Source: JADFOB01 sp046753625 (lineage in GTDB: Bacteria > Planctomycetota > Phycisphaerae > UBA1845). Taken from it: DNA of 19,818 nt. The stretch covers positions 1-19,818 of the forward strand of contig JBHHUB010000063.1 of assembly GCA_046753625.1 (NCBI GenBank), written 5' to 3'. Under the pieces are notes generated by a model that saw only the letters and a program-made list of their open reading frames with translations, did not search any database and was not told the DNA's origin. Each line of letters opens with the position of its first letter. The first letter of the stretch is position 1. The translations under genes were made by a program, and so were the position numbers. Below are positions 8,085-16,586 of this stretch, in pieces.

Positions 8085-10214
8085 TCAGCGTTTGGTTTTT
8101 CCGGAACCGTGGTTGGATCGGATCTGCCGGCCCTGCGCTTCCTCGGCCATCTTTTGCAATCTTTGCAACAATGACGGCTTCCTCGGACCGGTGGGGGGCG
8201 CTTTGGGTTTGTGTAGCGTTCCGGCGGCCTCGTGCTCCCGGATGTGCTTGCGGATCCGCATTTGCTCGATCGTCCCGAACAAATAACTCGCCATGATGTA
8301 GAGATTCAACCCTGCCGGCATTTTGTAGAAAATCAAGAGCATCATGACGCTCATCATCGGCATCATCTTCTGCATCATTTCCTGCTGACTGCGTTGCTGC
8401 TCCGAGGCGTTGGGGTTGGGCTTGGGTTTGGGCTGGAGCTTTTGTTGCATGTACATCGCCACGGCGACCAGCAAGGGCAACAGGTTGAACGACGCCAGCA
8501 CCCACCCCACGCCCGGCACGACCAGCGGTGATGCGAAGGTGTACAGGGCGTCTTGAGCGGTCAGATCGTGAACCCAGGTGAACAAGAAGCCCTCATGGCG
8601 CATCAGGATGTTGTTGTTCAAGCTGATGTACAGCGCAAACCAGATCGGCATCTGCAACATCTGAGGCAGGCATGTGAACACCTGACCCGCCGGGTTGATG
8701 TTCTCCTCGCGATAGAGCTTCATCGTCTCTTGTTGCATGCGGGCCTTGTCCTGGCCGTACTTGCGCTTCAACTCGTCAAGCTTGGGTTGAAACTCGCCCA
8801 TCTTCTGCTGCATGCGGACCATGTTGACCTGGCCCTTCTTGGTGATCGGATGCAGCAGCGTGCGTACGACCAACACCAACACGATGATCGCGACGCCGAA
8901 ATCAGGCACGACCGCATGCAGCGAGTTAAGCAACCAGATCATCAGCTCGACAAGAAAGGTGAACGTGCACATGCCGTAGCCTTGCGAAACCTGGTAGTAA
9001 TAGTTCCGCGCCTGATACACCGGCACGCTACGAAAACCGTTGGCATCTTTTTCGCCGAGGTAAACATCAACGGGATAGGTCAGCGTCTGGCCGACCGCGA
9101 TGGTATCCTCCCGGAGCGAGAAACGAAGCGTGGCATCGTCTGTCGTGGCGGCGTCGCCGTCTGCGTCGATGGCGGCAACGTACACCACATTCTCTGCGGC
9201 CACCGGTGCATCGGCAGGGCTTTGCGGGGCGAGCGGCGACAGGGTACATGAAAAATACTTGTTGGCCGAAGCCGCCCAGGCAAACAACCCCTGGTCGTCG
9301 GCCGCCTTGATGTCGAACAGCTCGACGGTCCCCTCTTTGGCCAACCGGCTCTGTTGCTGGCGATGTCCGATGACCAGCATGCCGGGGCGGCGCACGCCCC
9401 AATCGATAATCCGGTCGTCGATGCGCGTGTCCTCTTGGTGAATTCCGATACCGCCGCGATACGTAATCCCCACGCGGTGGGATTGCTCGGGCGAAAGATT
9501 GACGATGCGCAGCGTGACCGCCAGATCGTGCCGCTTGGACTCCCGACTTTGTTTGTTGAGAACGAATTCGCGCTGAAGGCGCAGCAAGTCAACCCCGTCT
9601 TTCTGGATGGTCAGTAAGAACGTGGCCGACGCCCCGACGTCGGAGGTCTGCTGCCCACCAAGCTCCCAGCGCGCGTCCAGGATCGGCACATCGACCCCAT
9701 CGACGACGATTTTTTCTATCGGAAGCGAACGCAACACACCGTCGTCGTCCTGCCGGATGGGGCTGAGCAGTTGGTATCGTTCCTCCGAATGCAAATGGGC
9801 GGCGTGGTCCGTCAACAGCGCCGACTCGATCGATGCGCCGACATTGGACAGCGTAAGCTCCATGCGGTAGTCGGAAACGCCGTCGCCGTTTGTGGCTTTG
9901 GCGGACCCCAGCTTGACCTGGAGCTCGGTCTCAGCTTGGCGTGCGGTCAGCCCGCCCGACGCGGCGCCCGCGGTCGCCGGCGTAGCACCGACCGCATCCC
10001 CCATGGCATGCCTCGATGCCGGGTCGGACGATGCGGCTTTGGTCGGCGCGATGGGCGGCCCCTGCGCGCCGGAAGACGGACTCGGCAACTCCTTGGGCTG
10101 GTTGGTGGGCACATGGGGCAGCAGCTTCGGTGCGATCCACATGATGGTCAGGAAGACCGCCATGGCGATGGTGAAATTCCGAAAGAAGTCGTTCCCGGAG
10201 GTGGTATGGCTCAT
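8085..10214 (-). CDS. yidC: Membrane protein insertase YidC
   Basis: A 709-residue inner-membrane insertase that works with or without SecYEG. The layout is that of Gram-negative YidC: one N-terminal helix (about 12-30), a large periplasmic domain to about residue 400, then the conserved membrane core. The core shows LVVRTLLHPITKKGQ, with the hydrophilic-groove arginine at about 451, a coiled region MQQKMGEFQPKLDELKRKYG, NPAGQVFTCLPQMLQMPI, and FYKMPAGLNLYI in the last helices. The tail is basic, as expected for ribosome contact. ATG 10214 is preferred; an in-frame TTG at 10229 would add five residues. No clear Shine-Dalgarno is visible. It lies 69 bases downstream of the metallophosphoesterase gene on the same strand and probably shares its transcript. 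The usual neighbours rnpA and rpmH are absent. Confidence 0.96.
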   Translation of the reverse strand: MSHTTSGNDFFRNFTIAMAVFLTIMWIAPKLLPHVPTNQPKELPSPSSGAQGPPIAPTKAASSDPASRHAMGDAVGATPATAGAASGGLTARQAETELQVKLGSAKATNGDGVSDYRMELTLSNVGASIESALLTDHAAHLHSEERYQLLSPIRQDDDGVLRSLPIEKIVVDGVDVPILDARWELGGQQTSDVGASATFLLTIQKDGVDLLRLQREFVLNKQSRESKRHDLAVTLRIVNLSPEQSHRVGITYRGGIGIHQEDTRIDDRIIDWGVRRPGMLVIGHRQQQSRLAKEGTVELFDIKAADDQGLFAWAASANKYFSCTLSPLAPQSPADAPVAAENVVYVAAIDADGDAATTDDATLRFSLREDTIAVGQTLTYPVDVYLGEKDANGFRSVPVYQARNYYYQVSQGYGMCTFTFLVELMIWLLNSLHAVVPDFGVAIIVLVLVVRTLLHPITKKGQVNMVRMQQKMGEFQPKLDELKRKYGQDKARMQQETMKLYREENINPAGQVFTCLPQMLQMPIWFALYISLNNNILMRHEGFLFTWVHDLTAQDALYTFASPLVVPGVGWVLASFNLLPLLVAVAMYMQQKLQPKPKPNPNASEQQRSQQEMMQKMMPMMSVMMLLIFYKMPAGLNLYIMASYLFGTIEQMRIRKHIREHEAAGTLHKPKAPPTGPRKPSLLQRLQKMAEEAQGRQIRSNHGSGKTKR

Positions 10215-10283
10215 AGCGTATCGCTGCAATCAGTGGGGGCTAACCGGATTCATCTCGGATTCAGTTGAAGACGTTCCGGCGGG

Positions 10284-11108
10284 TTAACGTCCTTCATAGA
10301 GGCGGGTTCCGAGAAAGTCATCGAGCTCGGGGGTGTCGAAAATCTTTCGAGCCGCCTTTTCGATGTCGTATTCAAGACGCACGAATTCAATCGTCGTGCA
10401 GTATCCATCCTCGCCTACCTCGGGCAACTCGTATCCTTCCGGGGCTTCCCCCTTTTCGTGGATCACGACATAACACAGGCGCGGATCGCGGTCTCGCGGC
10501 TGGCCGATGCTTCCAACATTGATAATGGCCTTTTCGTCCGACGTAATCGTGTAGATGTTCAAATCCGGCAATTCGTCGGGCGAATCGAAACAAGGGTCAT
10601 CCAGAAACACGCCGGGAACGTGCGTATGCCCGACCAGGCAGGCCATGTGATGGGACTCGAGACGCTTGAAATTCTCTAGAATCTTGCCCGGATTCGTGTA
10701 GACGTCCTCCGGAAACAGGTATTCATTGACCGGTCGGCGCGGGGACGCATGAACCATGAGCAGCCCGTCCGTCTCGTGGGAAATTGGCATGTGGCCGAGC
10801 ACGTCCCATCGCTTGTCCCGCTTGGCCTTGTTGGTCTCATCCTCGAGCACTTGCCGCGTCCAGTAGGCGGCACGCTCGGCGCCGACGTTGAAATTCGTCG
10901 GCTCGTAAAACACGGCGTGGTCATGGTTGCCACACAGCGCCATCTCACAGTGCTCGATTACCTGATCGAGACACTCCGCCGGGCTGGCGCCGTAGCCGAG
11001 GATATCCCCCAAACAGCAAACCCGCGTAATGGACCGCCGCCTGATGTCTTCCAGGGCCGTTTCCAGCGCCTCAAGGTTTCCGTGAATATCCGATACGACC
11101 GCAAACAC
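10284..11108 (-). CDS. Calcineurin-like metallophosphoesterase (YfcE/MJ0936-like)
   Basis: A 274-residue soluble phosphoesterase with the full two-metal signature: SDIHGN (Asp 7, His 9), LGDILGYG (Asp 35), CGNHDHA (Asn 61, His 62), MVHAS (His 120) and VGHTHVPGVF (His 161 and 163). It resembles prokaryotic phosphodiesterases of the YfcE/MJ0936 group; the substrate is unknown. It starts with GTG at 11108. An in-frame TAA lies directly upstream, so no longer form is possible. It is first in a probable two-gene unit with yidC, behind the promoter at 11162-11190. The ribosome binding site is weak. Confidence 0.9.
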   Translation of the reverse strand: MFAVVSDIHGNLEALETALEDIRRRSITRVCCLGDILGYGASPAECLDQVIEHCEMALCGNHDHAVFYEPTNFNVGAERAAYWTRQVLEDETNKAKRDKRWDVLGHMPISHETDGLLMVHASPRRPVNEYLFPEDVYTNPGKILENFKRLESHHMACLVGHTHVPGVFLDDPCFDSPDELPDLNIYTITSDEKAIINVGSIGQPRDRDPRLCYVVIHEKGEAPEGYELPEVGEDGYCTTIEFVRLEYDIEKAARKIFDTPELDDFLGTRLYEGR

Positions 11109-11133
11109 TTATCTAAAGCCATTGGTTGAGAAG

Positions 11134-11152
11134 TCAAAAGCGACCCTTTTGA
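11134..11152 (-). promoter_or_regulatory. Small hairpin in the metallophosphoesterase leader
   Basis: TCAAAAG (11134-11140) pairs with CTTTTGA (11146-11152) across a five-base loop. It falls inside the predicted 5' leader, just after the expected transcription start near 11155. It may be an operator or mRNA structure, or chance. Confidence 0.3.
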
Positions 11153-11161
11153 GGCGTAGGG

Positions 11162-11190
11162 ACTCTATGTCGACGCCGCCCGGGCGTCAA
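11162..11190 (-). promoter_or_regulatory. Sigma70-like promoter for metallophosphoesterase-yidC
   Basis: On the - strand, TTGACG (11190-11185) and TAGAGT (11167-11162) are separated by exactly 17 bases, matching consensus at 5 and 4 of 6 positions. Transcription would start near 11155, about 47 bases before the GTG. It is the best promoter match I found in the window. Confidence 0.5.
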
Positions 11191-11265
11191 TGGTCGCCCT
11201 GACGACGCCATCTGTGGAATTCGGTATGCCGGGCCAAGAATTCTGGTCGGCGCGGTCAAATCCTG

Positions 11266-11271
11266 TACGAT
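11266..11271 (+). promoter_or_regulatory. Possible -10 element of tsaB (leaderless candidate)
   Basis: TACGAT ends nine bases before the tsaB ATG at 11281, so transcription would begin within a few bases of the start codon. There is no Shine-Dalgarno in front of that ATG, which fits leaderless translation. The -35 (TGGTCG, 16 bases away) is poor. Confidence 0.25.
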
Positions 11272-11280
11272 AGCCCGACC

Positions 11281-11991
11281 ATGAGCACCCGATCCCCTTG
11301 CTTTCAATTGGCCTTGGAGACTTCCTCCCAACACGGGAGCATCGCCCTGGGCCGCGCCGGCGTGGTGGCCGAGGCCCGTGCGTTCGGGGCGCCGCGCGAC
11401 CATTCCGCGTCGCTGATGGCCGCCGTGGATACCCTTTGCCGCGATCACGAGGTCGCTCCGGGCGACCTTGCCTCCATTTTCGTCTCCATCGGGCCCGGCA
11501 GCTTTACCGGGCTGCGCATCGGGTTGGTCGTCGGAAGAATGCTCGCACTGGGCCTCGGAGCGACCGTGCACGGCGTTCCCACGATGGATGTGATCGCACT
11601 AAACACGTTAAGCATGCCCGATCCACCGACCCGGGCCGCTGTGTTGATTGATGCAGGACGCCGGCGCGTTTTTGCGGCCGACTATCAACGATCGGGCAGC
11701 GAATTCATGGCCGGTGCACAGCCGGTGGAAGTAGCCGCAGAGGTCTTCCTTCGGGATCTATCCAAAGAGTGCGTCGTGATCTGTACGCCTGCGCTCGCCG
11801 ATCAGGTTCGCCAAACCGATCCATCGCGATCGGTACTCCCGGAGGCCATGGCTATTCCTCGGGCGGAGGTTGTGTTGACGCTGGGCCATGAACGGTCACG
11901 AGTCGGCCCCGTACCGCCGGCCCGTGAACTCGTTCCGCTGTACATCCGTCAACCTGGCGCCGTCGAAAAGTGGGCGCAGCGCCACACGTAG
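11281..11991 (+). CDS. tsaB: tRNA threonylcarbamoyladenosine biosynthesis protein TsaB
   Basis: A 236-residue protein of the ASKHA-fold TsaB (YeaZ) family. TsaB partners TsaD and TsaE in making t6A at position 37 of ANN-decoding tRNAs. The N-terminal strand LALETSSQHGSIALG and the family hallmark GPGSFTGLRIG at residues 71-81 are clear, and the length is normal. The C-terminal half is less conserved, as usual for this non-catalytic subunit. It is divergent from the metallophosphoesterase gene across 172 bases and converges on the phosphatase gene across 34 bases. No tsaD or tsaE is in the window. The start has no ribosome binding site. Confidence 0.94.
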   Translation: MSTRSPCFQLALETSSQHGSIALGRAGVVAEARAFGAPRDHSASLMAAVDTLCRDHEVAPGDLASIFVSIGPGSFTGLRIGLVVGRMLALGLGATVHGVPTMDVIALNTLSMPDPPTRAAVLIDAGRRRVFAADYQRSGSEFMAGAQPVEVAAEVFLRDLSKECVVICTPALADQVRQTDPSRSVLPEAMAIPRAEVVLTLGHERSRVGPVPPARELVPLYIRQPGAVEKWAQRHT

Positions 11992-12025
11992 CCAACTGCA
12001 TCGCTTGAATTCTTCTATTTCTGCT

Positions 12026-13063
12026 TCAGGTTCCGGCTTGGTACTGCGGGTCGCGCGGCCCGATGGTCGTGGGAAGTTCGACGGATTCGCCGCGAGGCTG
12101 CCCCACAGGCGGATCGACTGCGAGGGTTACGATCGAAATGTCGTCCTCCAGGAGTCCGTTCGACGCGGCTTCGGCAATGATGGTTGCGAGCTGATCGAGC
12201 ACGGGTGGCTTGCCGGCGCCGGCCAGCGATTCGCTCCAGCACGTCGTGGCGGGAGCCGTCACCAGAGGCCGAGGGGCATGCGGGTCGGAAAGAAAATCGA
12301 GGCCGTCGGTATGCAGCATCAGCACATCACCCGGCTCAAGCTGCAGTTCGCAATCCTCAAACTCGGCCTCCGCTCCGATGCCCAATATCGGCCCGCTCCC
12401 ATGAAGCTCCGTCGTGATGCCGTTGGCGCGGAAGAGCAGTGGATAAGGCGCGCCGCCGCGAGCCCATCGAAGCATCCGCGTTCGCTCATCGAACACGGCA
12501 TAAACGGCGGTCATGAACTGGCAATCCGTCAGATCAAAAGCGGCAATGGCCTCGTTGAGCTGTTCCAACCTCGCTGACGGCGAAGCGCCGAGCGCGTGTG
12601 ACTTCGGACCGCAAAAGAACGCTTTCGCGTAGGTCGTCAATAGGGCGGCGGGAACACCGTGCCCGGTCGCATCCGCCAGCAAAATACCGATTCGGTGCGA
12701 ATCAAGGCGAAAAACCTGGCAAAGGTCGCCGCTCACGGGACCGGCCGGTCGCTGGACGGCATTGGCGGTGGCGCCACAAATCGTCGGCAACGGCCTATCG
12801 AGCATTTCACGCTGAAGGTTGCCGGCGGATCGAACTTCCTCGCTCAGGTCGGAAAACTTGGATTTCAGCACGTCGTGGTTGCGCCGCAACGTAGCGAGCT
12901 CTGCGCGAAGCTGATCGAGCTCTTCGGTCGTCGAGCAAATCCCGGCAACATGCCGCGAGAACTCCGGCGGCTCGAGCGACTTGGCGAGATGATCGAGCGT
13001 GCGCTCCAATTCAACCGCTACGGGCGGCTCACTTGCGACGGACTCGGGTACGGCGGTTGGCAT
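12026..13063 (-). CDS. PP2C-type serine phosphatase, SpoIIE/RsbU family, with N-terminal coiled coil
   Basis: A 345-residue phosphatase that would dephosphorylate a serine/threonine phosphoprotein, typically an anti-sigma-factor antagonist. Residues about 46-88 are a predicted coiled coil, probably for dimerisation or signal transfer. The SpoIIE domain follows: GPVSGDLCQVF (Asp 113), LLADATGHGVPAALL (Asp 131), FMTAVYAVFD, ARGGAPYPLLF, LMLHTDGLDF (Asp 253) and LEDDISIVTL (Asp 307/308). All metal-binding aspartates appear present, so it should be active. There is no membrane helix and no sensor such as PAS, GAF or receiver. ATG 13063 is fixed by an in-frame TGA six bases upstream; GGA precedes it. 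No anti-sigma factor or antagonist is nearby, so the partner is unknown. The tail after residue 320 is variable. Confidence 0.9.
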   Translation of the reverse strand: MPTAVPESVASEPPVAVELERTLDHLAKSLEPPEFSRHVAGICSTTEELDQLRAELATLRRNHDVLKSKFSDLSEEVRSAGNLQREMLDRPLPTICGATANAVQRPAGPVSGDLCQVFRLDSHRIGILLADATGHGVPAALLTTYAKAFFCGPKSHALGASPSARLEQLNEAIAAFDLTDCQFMTAVYAVFDERTRMLRWARGGAPYPLLFRANGITTELHGSGPILGIGAEAEFEDCELQLEPGDVLMLHTDGLDFLSDPHAPRPLVTAPATTCWSESLAGAGKPPVLDQLATIIAEAASNGLLEDDISIVTLAVDPPVGQPRGESVELPTTIGPRDPQYQAGT

Positions 13064-13093
13064 GCTTCATTTCCAAGAAAAGAGACGGTGCCG

Positions 13094-13142
13094 AAGTAGG
13101 GAATCGGCCGGCGGCTCCGCCCTCGCATGGCCGCCGCTACTT
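13094..13142. repeat. Interrupted hairpin AAGTAG...CTACTT
   Basis: AAGTAG (13094-13099) pairs with CTACTT (13137-13142), and inside it GGCGGC (13110-13115) pairs with GCCGCC (13130-13135). The left arm carries ten extra unpaired bases. It looks like a REP-type palindrome close to the phosphatase start. Confidence 0.45.
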
Positions 13143-13259
13143 AGGGAGCATCGGAAGTTCATCGGCGCGCCTGAAGTTAGCCCGGCCGGCCTTGCGCTAC
13201 CCGGTCGCCATAGACCAAGGCAAGCGCCTCAATGAACCAATGAAGTTGGTGGCGTGCGC

Positions 13260-13273
13260 CGGGTCGAGACCCG
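13260..13273. repeat. Palindrome CGGGTC-GA-GACCCG
   Basis: A six-base perfect stem with a two-base loop, lying in a segment with no coding character between the other two repeat modules. Confidence 0.45.
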
Positions 13274-13343
13274 CACCGCAGAGCAGGAAGCGGAGGCTCT
13301 GAACATGCGGCGGCCGGTCAACGGATCGTCGCCGGCGAGGGCA

Positions 13344-13476
13344 GCCTGTTGAAAAAGTGGTGCTCCGGTCTGGTGCCGGCTTCCAGCCGGCGAAGACGGG
13401 TCGCAACGCCTGCTCAGGTGGGCCGGCGCCGGCAGAATCACCCGCAAGATGCCGGTGCCCCATATTTTCAACAGGC
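13344..13476. mobile_element. MITE-like element with terminal inverted repeats
   Basis: A 133-bp segment bounded by perfect 12-bp inverted repeats, GCCTGTTGAAAA (13344-13355) and TTTTCAACAGGC (13465-13476). The similarity extends inward: 21 of the outer 25 positions match and 27 of 37 overall. Inside are the hairpin GCCGGCT-TCC-AGCCGGC (13375-13391) and the palindrome GCCGGCGCCGGC (13422-13433). It encodes no protein, so any movement would need a transposase elsewhere. Its right end is two bases from the nadK stop codon. No target-site duplication is evident. A bidirectional terminator is an alternative reading. Confidence 0.6.
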
Positions 13477-13478
13477 CG

Positions 13479-14351
13479 TTAGGATCGGCGGTGCTCTTCC
13501 TGAATGGCTGACTTGCCCCAGAAGAGTTTGGTCCTCAGGCTGTGGCTGCGCGTGTGCATCGGATTGCGAATGAGAAGGAACTCGGCTTCGCTCTTGCGAA
13601 TCGCGACCCGATCCCCCGCCTTCACGAGGCAGGAAACCTGTCCGTCGATGATGACGCTGGTCCCCTCGTTGACTTCGACCATCTCGATCTCGATGTTGGC
13701 GTCGGACTCGACGACGAGCGGCTTGTGTGTCAGCGAGTGCGCATTGAGCGGCGTGACCACGATAGCGCAGACGCCGGGCAAGAGAATGGGACCCCCGGCG
13801 GAAAGATTGTGAGCCGTCGAACCGCTCGGCGTGCAGACGATCAACCCATCGCCGCGGGCGTACGTGAGCGGCTCGCCGTCGATTGCGACGCAAAGCGTGA
13901 CCATGCGAAATGGGGGTCCGGCTTGAATGACGCAGTCGTTGATGGCGGTGGCCCGAAAGGTGGACGATCCGTTTCGCGCGACGGCCACATCCAAGACGAG
14001 GCGTCGGGAGATCAAACCGGGTTCGTTAATGCAGCGGTCGAAGGACGCCTTGAGCTCTTCGACGGAGAATTCGGCGAGGAAACCGAGCTTGCCGATGTTG
14101 ACGCCGATGAGCGGAATCCGACTCGCGCCGGCTGATCGGGCGACACCGATCAGCGTTCCATCACCACCGAGCACGATGATTCGGTGGGGACGGGGGACAA
14201 GCTCCAAGGGCGTCTCATCGGATGTCGTGCGCACGACGACATCGTAAGACTTCGCCGCGAAGGAAGATAAGTCATCGAGAATAGCCTGCACGCCGGGCCG
14301 CGCCGTATTGCCAAGCAGCAGCAGACCGGCTGCGTTTTCGCTTGTCGACAT
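13479..14351 (-). CDS. nadK: NAD kinase
   Basis: A 290-residue cytoplasmic enzyme that phosphorylates NAD to NADP using ATP or polyphosphate. The hallmarks are clear: VLGGDGTLIGVAR with GGDGT at 62-66, GVNIGKLGFL at 83-92, AINDC at about 136 (the usual motif is NE/D), and CTPSGSTAHNLSAGGPIL at 173-190. The length is normal for bacterial NadK. I chose ATG 14351 because LLLGNTARPGV then sits at the expected N-terminus and GGAG lies ten bases upstream. An in-frame ATG at 14453 would add 34 residues unlike the family. It is 201 bases downstream of dxs on the same strand. A repeat element abuts its stop codon. Confidence 0.95.
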   Translation of the reverse strand: MSTSENAAGLLLLGNTARPGVQAILDDLSSFAAKSYDVVVRTTSDETPLELVPRPHRIIVLGGDGTLIGVARSAGASRIPLIGVNIGKLGFLAEFSVEELKASFDRCINEPGLISRRLVLDVAVARNGSSTFRATAINDCVIQAGPPFRMVTLCVAIDGEPLTYARGDGLIVCTPSGSTAHNLSAGGPILLPGVCAIVVTPLNAHSLTHKPLVVESDANIEIEMVEVNEGTSVIIDGQVSCLVKAGDRVAIRKSEAEFLLIRNPMHTRSHSLRTKLFWGKSAIQEEHRRS

Positions 14352-14454
14352 ACCCGACTCCAAGCTCGGCTCGCAACAACCGGACGCCCCGCCTGGATCA
14401 CCCGCCCTCCACCGCATGCGGCGCTGCAACCAGGCAAGCGACCGGCCCACCATT

Positions 14455-14553
14455 TCAGATCGAGCCCACAAAGCGACCGATCGACGGCACGACAACACCG
14501 TGACGCTTCACGATCGCATCGACGGCCCGTTGCAGCACCGGACCAGCGCGCAT
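14455..14553 (-). CDS. Candidate small ORF between dxs and nadK (32 residues)
   Basis: An ATG overlaps the dxs stop codon as TGATG, a classic coupling arrangement. The frame runs 32 residues (MRAGPVLQRAVDAIVKRHG, then VVVPSIGRFVGSI). Translation is plausible, helical then hydrophobic, but matches no family I know. It ends close to the possible upstream ATG of nadK. It may only couple translation of dxs and nadK, be a gene remnant, or be chance. Confidence 0.2.
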   Translation of the reverse strand: MRAGPVLQRAVDAIVKRHGVVVPSIGRFVGSI

Positions 14554-16478
14554 CACGCGATCAAGGAATCCGTAGCGTGCTCCGATTTGCGGATGTCGCC
14601 ATCGCGATCCCCATGGACCAGCCGCTGGACGGCGGATGCAATGCCGGTGGCGTCGATGCCGCATTCGGCGAGCTGTCCGCCCCGCGAACCGTACTGAACA
14701 AAACGATCATCGGACATACCGAGCCGCACCACGCGATCACAGGCCAAGCCCAATGCCGAAGCCGTTTCCAAAACGGCCGACCCGAACCCGCCGACGACGC
14801 TGTGCTCTTCCACCGTGATGACCGGCGCGCCGGCAGCGTAGGCCCGTTTCACCATATCACGATCGATGGGCTTGGCAAACCGTGCGTCGACCACCGCCAC
14901 CTCGATGCCGCATTCGGCGAGCATCTCCGCAGCCGCCAGGGCGCTGATCCCCGTAACGCCGTAGGCAAGAATCGTCGCGGCATCGCCCTCGCGCAATCGC
15001 CGCGACTTGCCGAGCTCAAACGGCGTGGCGCCCGGAACGGGTGTCGGAACATTGTCACGAGGATACCGGATCGCACTCGGCCGGTCGAGCGCAAGACCGA
15101 GGCGCATGGCCTCACCGAGTTCGGGCTCATCCATCGGCGCCATCAGCACCATGCCCGGAAGGCCTCGGAGGTAGGTGATGTCCAAAAAGCCGTGGTGCAC
15201 GGCCCCGTCGCCGCCAACCAGCCCCGCCCGATCGATGCAGAACATCACCGGATGACCCTGAAGCGCTACCTCTTGAAAAATCTGATCGAAGGCACGCTGA
15301 AGAAACGTGGAGTAGATCGCCACCACGGGGCGCAGCCCCGACTTGCACATGCCCGCGGCGATGTCCACAGTACAACTCTCGGCGATGCCAATGTCACGGC
15401 ACCGCTCGGGGAATCGCTCCTGAAACGTGGCCAACCCCGTGCCATCGGGCATGCCTGCGGTCATCGCGTACACCCGCTCATCGTCTTCGGCCAGTTCCAT
15501 CAGAGCGTCCACAAACGCCGACGTCCAACTCTTGCCGGTCTTCGGCTTGAGCACGACCTTGCCACCGTCCGTCGTAAAGGGTTTGGGACTGTGAAATTTG
15601 CCGGGGGCCTTGCTCGCCCAATCGCATCCGTTGCCCTTGACGGTATGCACATGAAGCAGCACGGGATGGTGCGCGTCTTTGATCATTTCCAGAACATCGA
15701 TCAAGTGATGGATGTCGTGCCCGTCGACGGGACCGATGTACTGAACACCCATCGATTCGAACACCTGACCCGGCGAAAAGGTCGCCTTGATGCCCTCCTT
15801 GAGGTGGGCGATCATCTCAAAAGCCGGTTTGCCCACCAACGGCAGCTTGGGAAGCAGCCGCTTGGTCTGCGTCTTGACATCCTCGTAAAAGTTGCTGGCG
15901 CGAAAGCGCGCAAGGTATTCGGCCATCGCACCCTGTGTCGGCGAAATGCCCCACTCGTTGTCATTGAGCACGACCAGGAACTGCCGCTTGAGTGTGCCGG
16001 CCTGATTCAGCCCTTCAAACGCGACGCCGTTGACGATGCTCGCGTCGCCCACCAGTGCCACGGTCCGCCGATCCTCTCCGCGCAAGGCATCGCCCCGGGC
16101 CATGCCCACCGCCGTGGCGATGGCCGTTCCCGCATGGCCCACGTTGAACAAATCGTATTCGCTCTCGGCCGTGTCGGGGAATCCGCTTATCCCGCCATCC
16201 TGCCGGAGGCGATCAAAACCGGCGTTCCTGCCCGTAAGCAACTTGTGCGGATAGCACTGATGCCCGACGTCCCAGAGCAGGCGGTCATGCGAAAAGTCAA
16301 AAACCCGATGCAAGGCGATGGTCAGCTCGGTCACGCCCAGATTGCTCGTAAGGTGCCCGCCACGCTGACCTACGACTTCCAGAATGCGCTCGCGAATCTC
16401 CTTGGCAAGAGCCGGAAGCTCAGCTACCGGGATGCTGCGAAGATCCGCAACCGTATGGATGTTCTTAAGATAGCTCAT
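14553..16478 (-). CDS. dxs: 1-deoxy-D-xylulose-5-phosphate synthase
   Basis: A 641-residue thiamine-diphosphate enzyme that condenses pyruvate and glyceraldehyde 3-phosphate in the first step of the MEP isoprenoid pathway. Visible motifs are GGHLTSNLGVTELTIALH (41-58), WDVGHQCYPHKLLTGR (69-84), the ThDP region GDASIVNG...LNDN (144-174), YIGPVDGHD (247-255), catalytic Glu 367 in GIAESCT, PVVAIYSTFLQRAFDQ (384-399), and DRAGLVGGDGAVHHG with the conserved His near 428. Several motifs differ from the common forms: GDAS for GDGA, NVGHAG for GVGHSS, AESC for AEQH. Core residues remain, so I expect activity. ATG 16478 fits the family N-terminus; TTG 16508 and GTG 16505 are in-frame alternatives. It follows the ispA-like gene after 108 bases. 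Confidence 0.95.
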   Translation of the reverse strand: MSYLKNIHTVADLRSIPVAELPALAKEIRERILEVVGQRGGHLTSNLGVTELTIALHRVFDFSHDRLLWDVGHQCYPHKLLTGRNAGFDRLRQDGGISGFPDTAESEYDLFNVGHAGTAIATAVGMARGDALRGEDRRTVALVGDASIVNGVAFEGLNQAGTLKRQFLVVLNDNEWGISPTQGAMAEYLARFRASNFYEDVKTQTKRLLPKLPLVGKPAFEMIAHLKEGIKATFSPGQVFESMGVQYIGPVDGHDIHHLIDVLEMIKDAHHPVLLHVHTVKGNGCDWASKAPGKFHSPKPFTTDGGKVVLKPKTGKSWTSAFVDALMELAEDDERVYAMTAGMPDGTGLATFQERFPERCRDIGIAESCTVDIAAGMCKSGLRPVVAIYSTFLQRAFDQIFQEVALQGHPVMFCIDRAGLVGGDGAVHHGFLDITYLRGLPGMVLMAPMDEPELGEAMRLGLALDRPSAIRYPRDNVPTPVPGATPFELGKSRRLREGDAATILAYGVTGISALAAAEMLAECGIEVAVVDARFAKPIDRDMVKRAYAAGAPVITVEEHSVVGGFGSAVLETASALGLACDRVVRLGMSDDRFVQYGSRGGQLAECGIDATGIASAVQRLVHGDRDGDIRKSEHATDSLIA

Positions 16479-16546
16479 CGTGCTCAAACTCAACGCCGGA
16501 TCCACCAACGCGCGGCAACACTTACCCGCGCAACCACACGCCGCGA

Positions 16547-16552
16547 ATTGTA
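16547..16552 (-). promoter_or_regulatory. Possible -10 element of dxs
   Basis: TACAAT (16552-16547 on the - strand) matches the -10 consensus at 5 of 6 positions, and the local sequence is unusually AT-rich. No good -35 lies 16-19 bases upstream. It would give dxs-nadK a promoter inside the cluster. Confidence 0.25.
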
Positions 16553-16586
16553 TCCGATCCGAACGGTTTCCGTCTCTATTAAACTT

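Larger units (their letters stand above)
13064..13478. other. Repeat-filled gap between phosphatase gene and nadK
   Basis: No gene is supported. It holds two palindromic modules and a MITE-like element, each listed separately. The promoter of the phosphatase gene should lie here, but I see no convincing match. Confidence 0.55.
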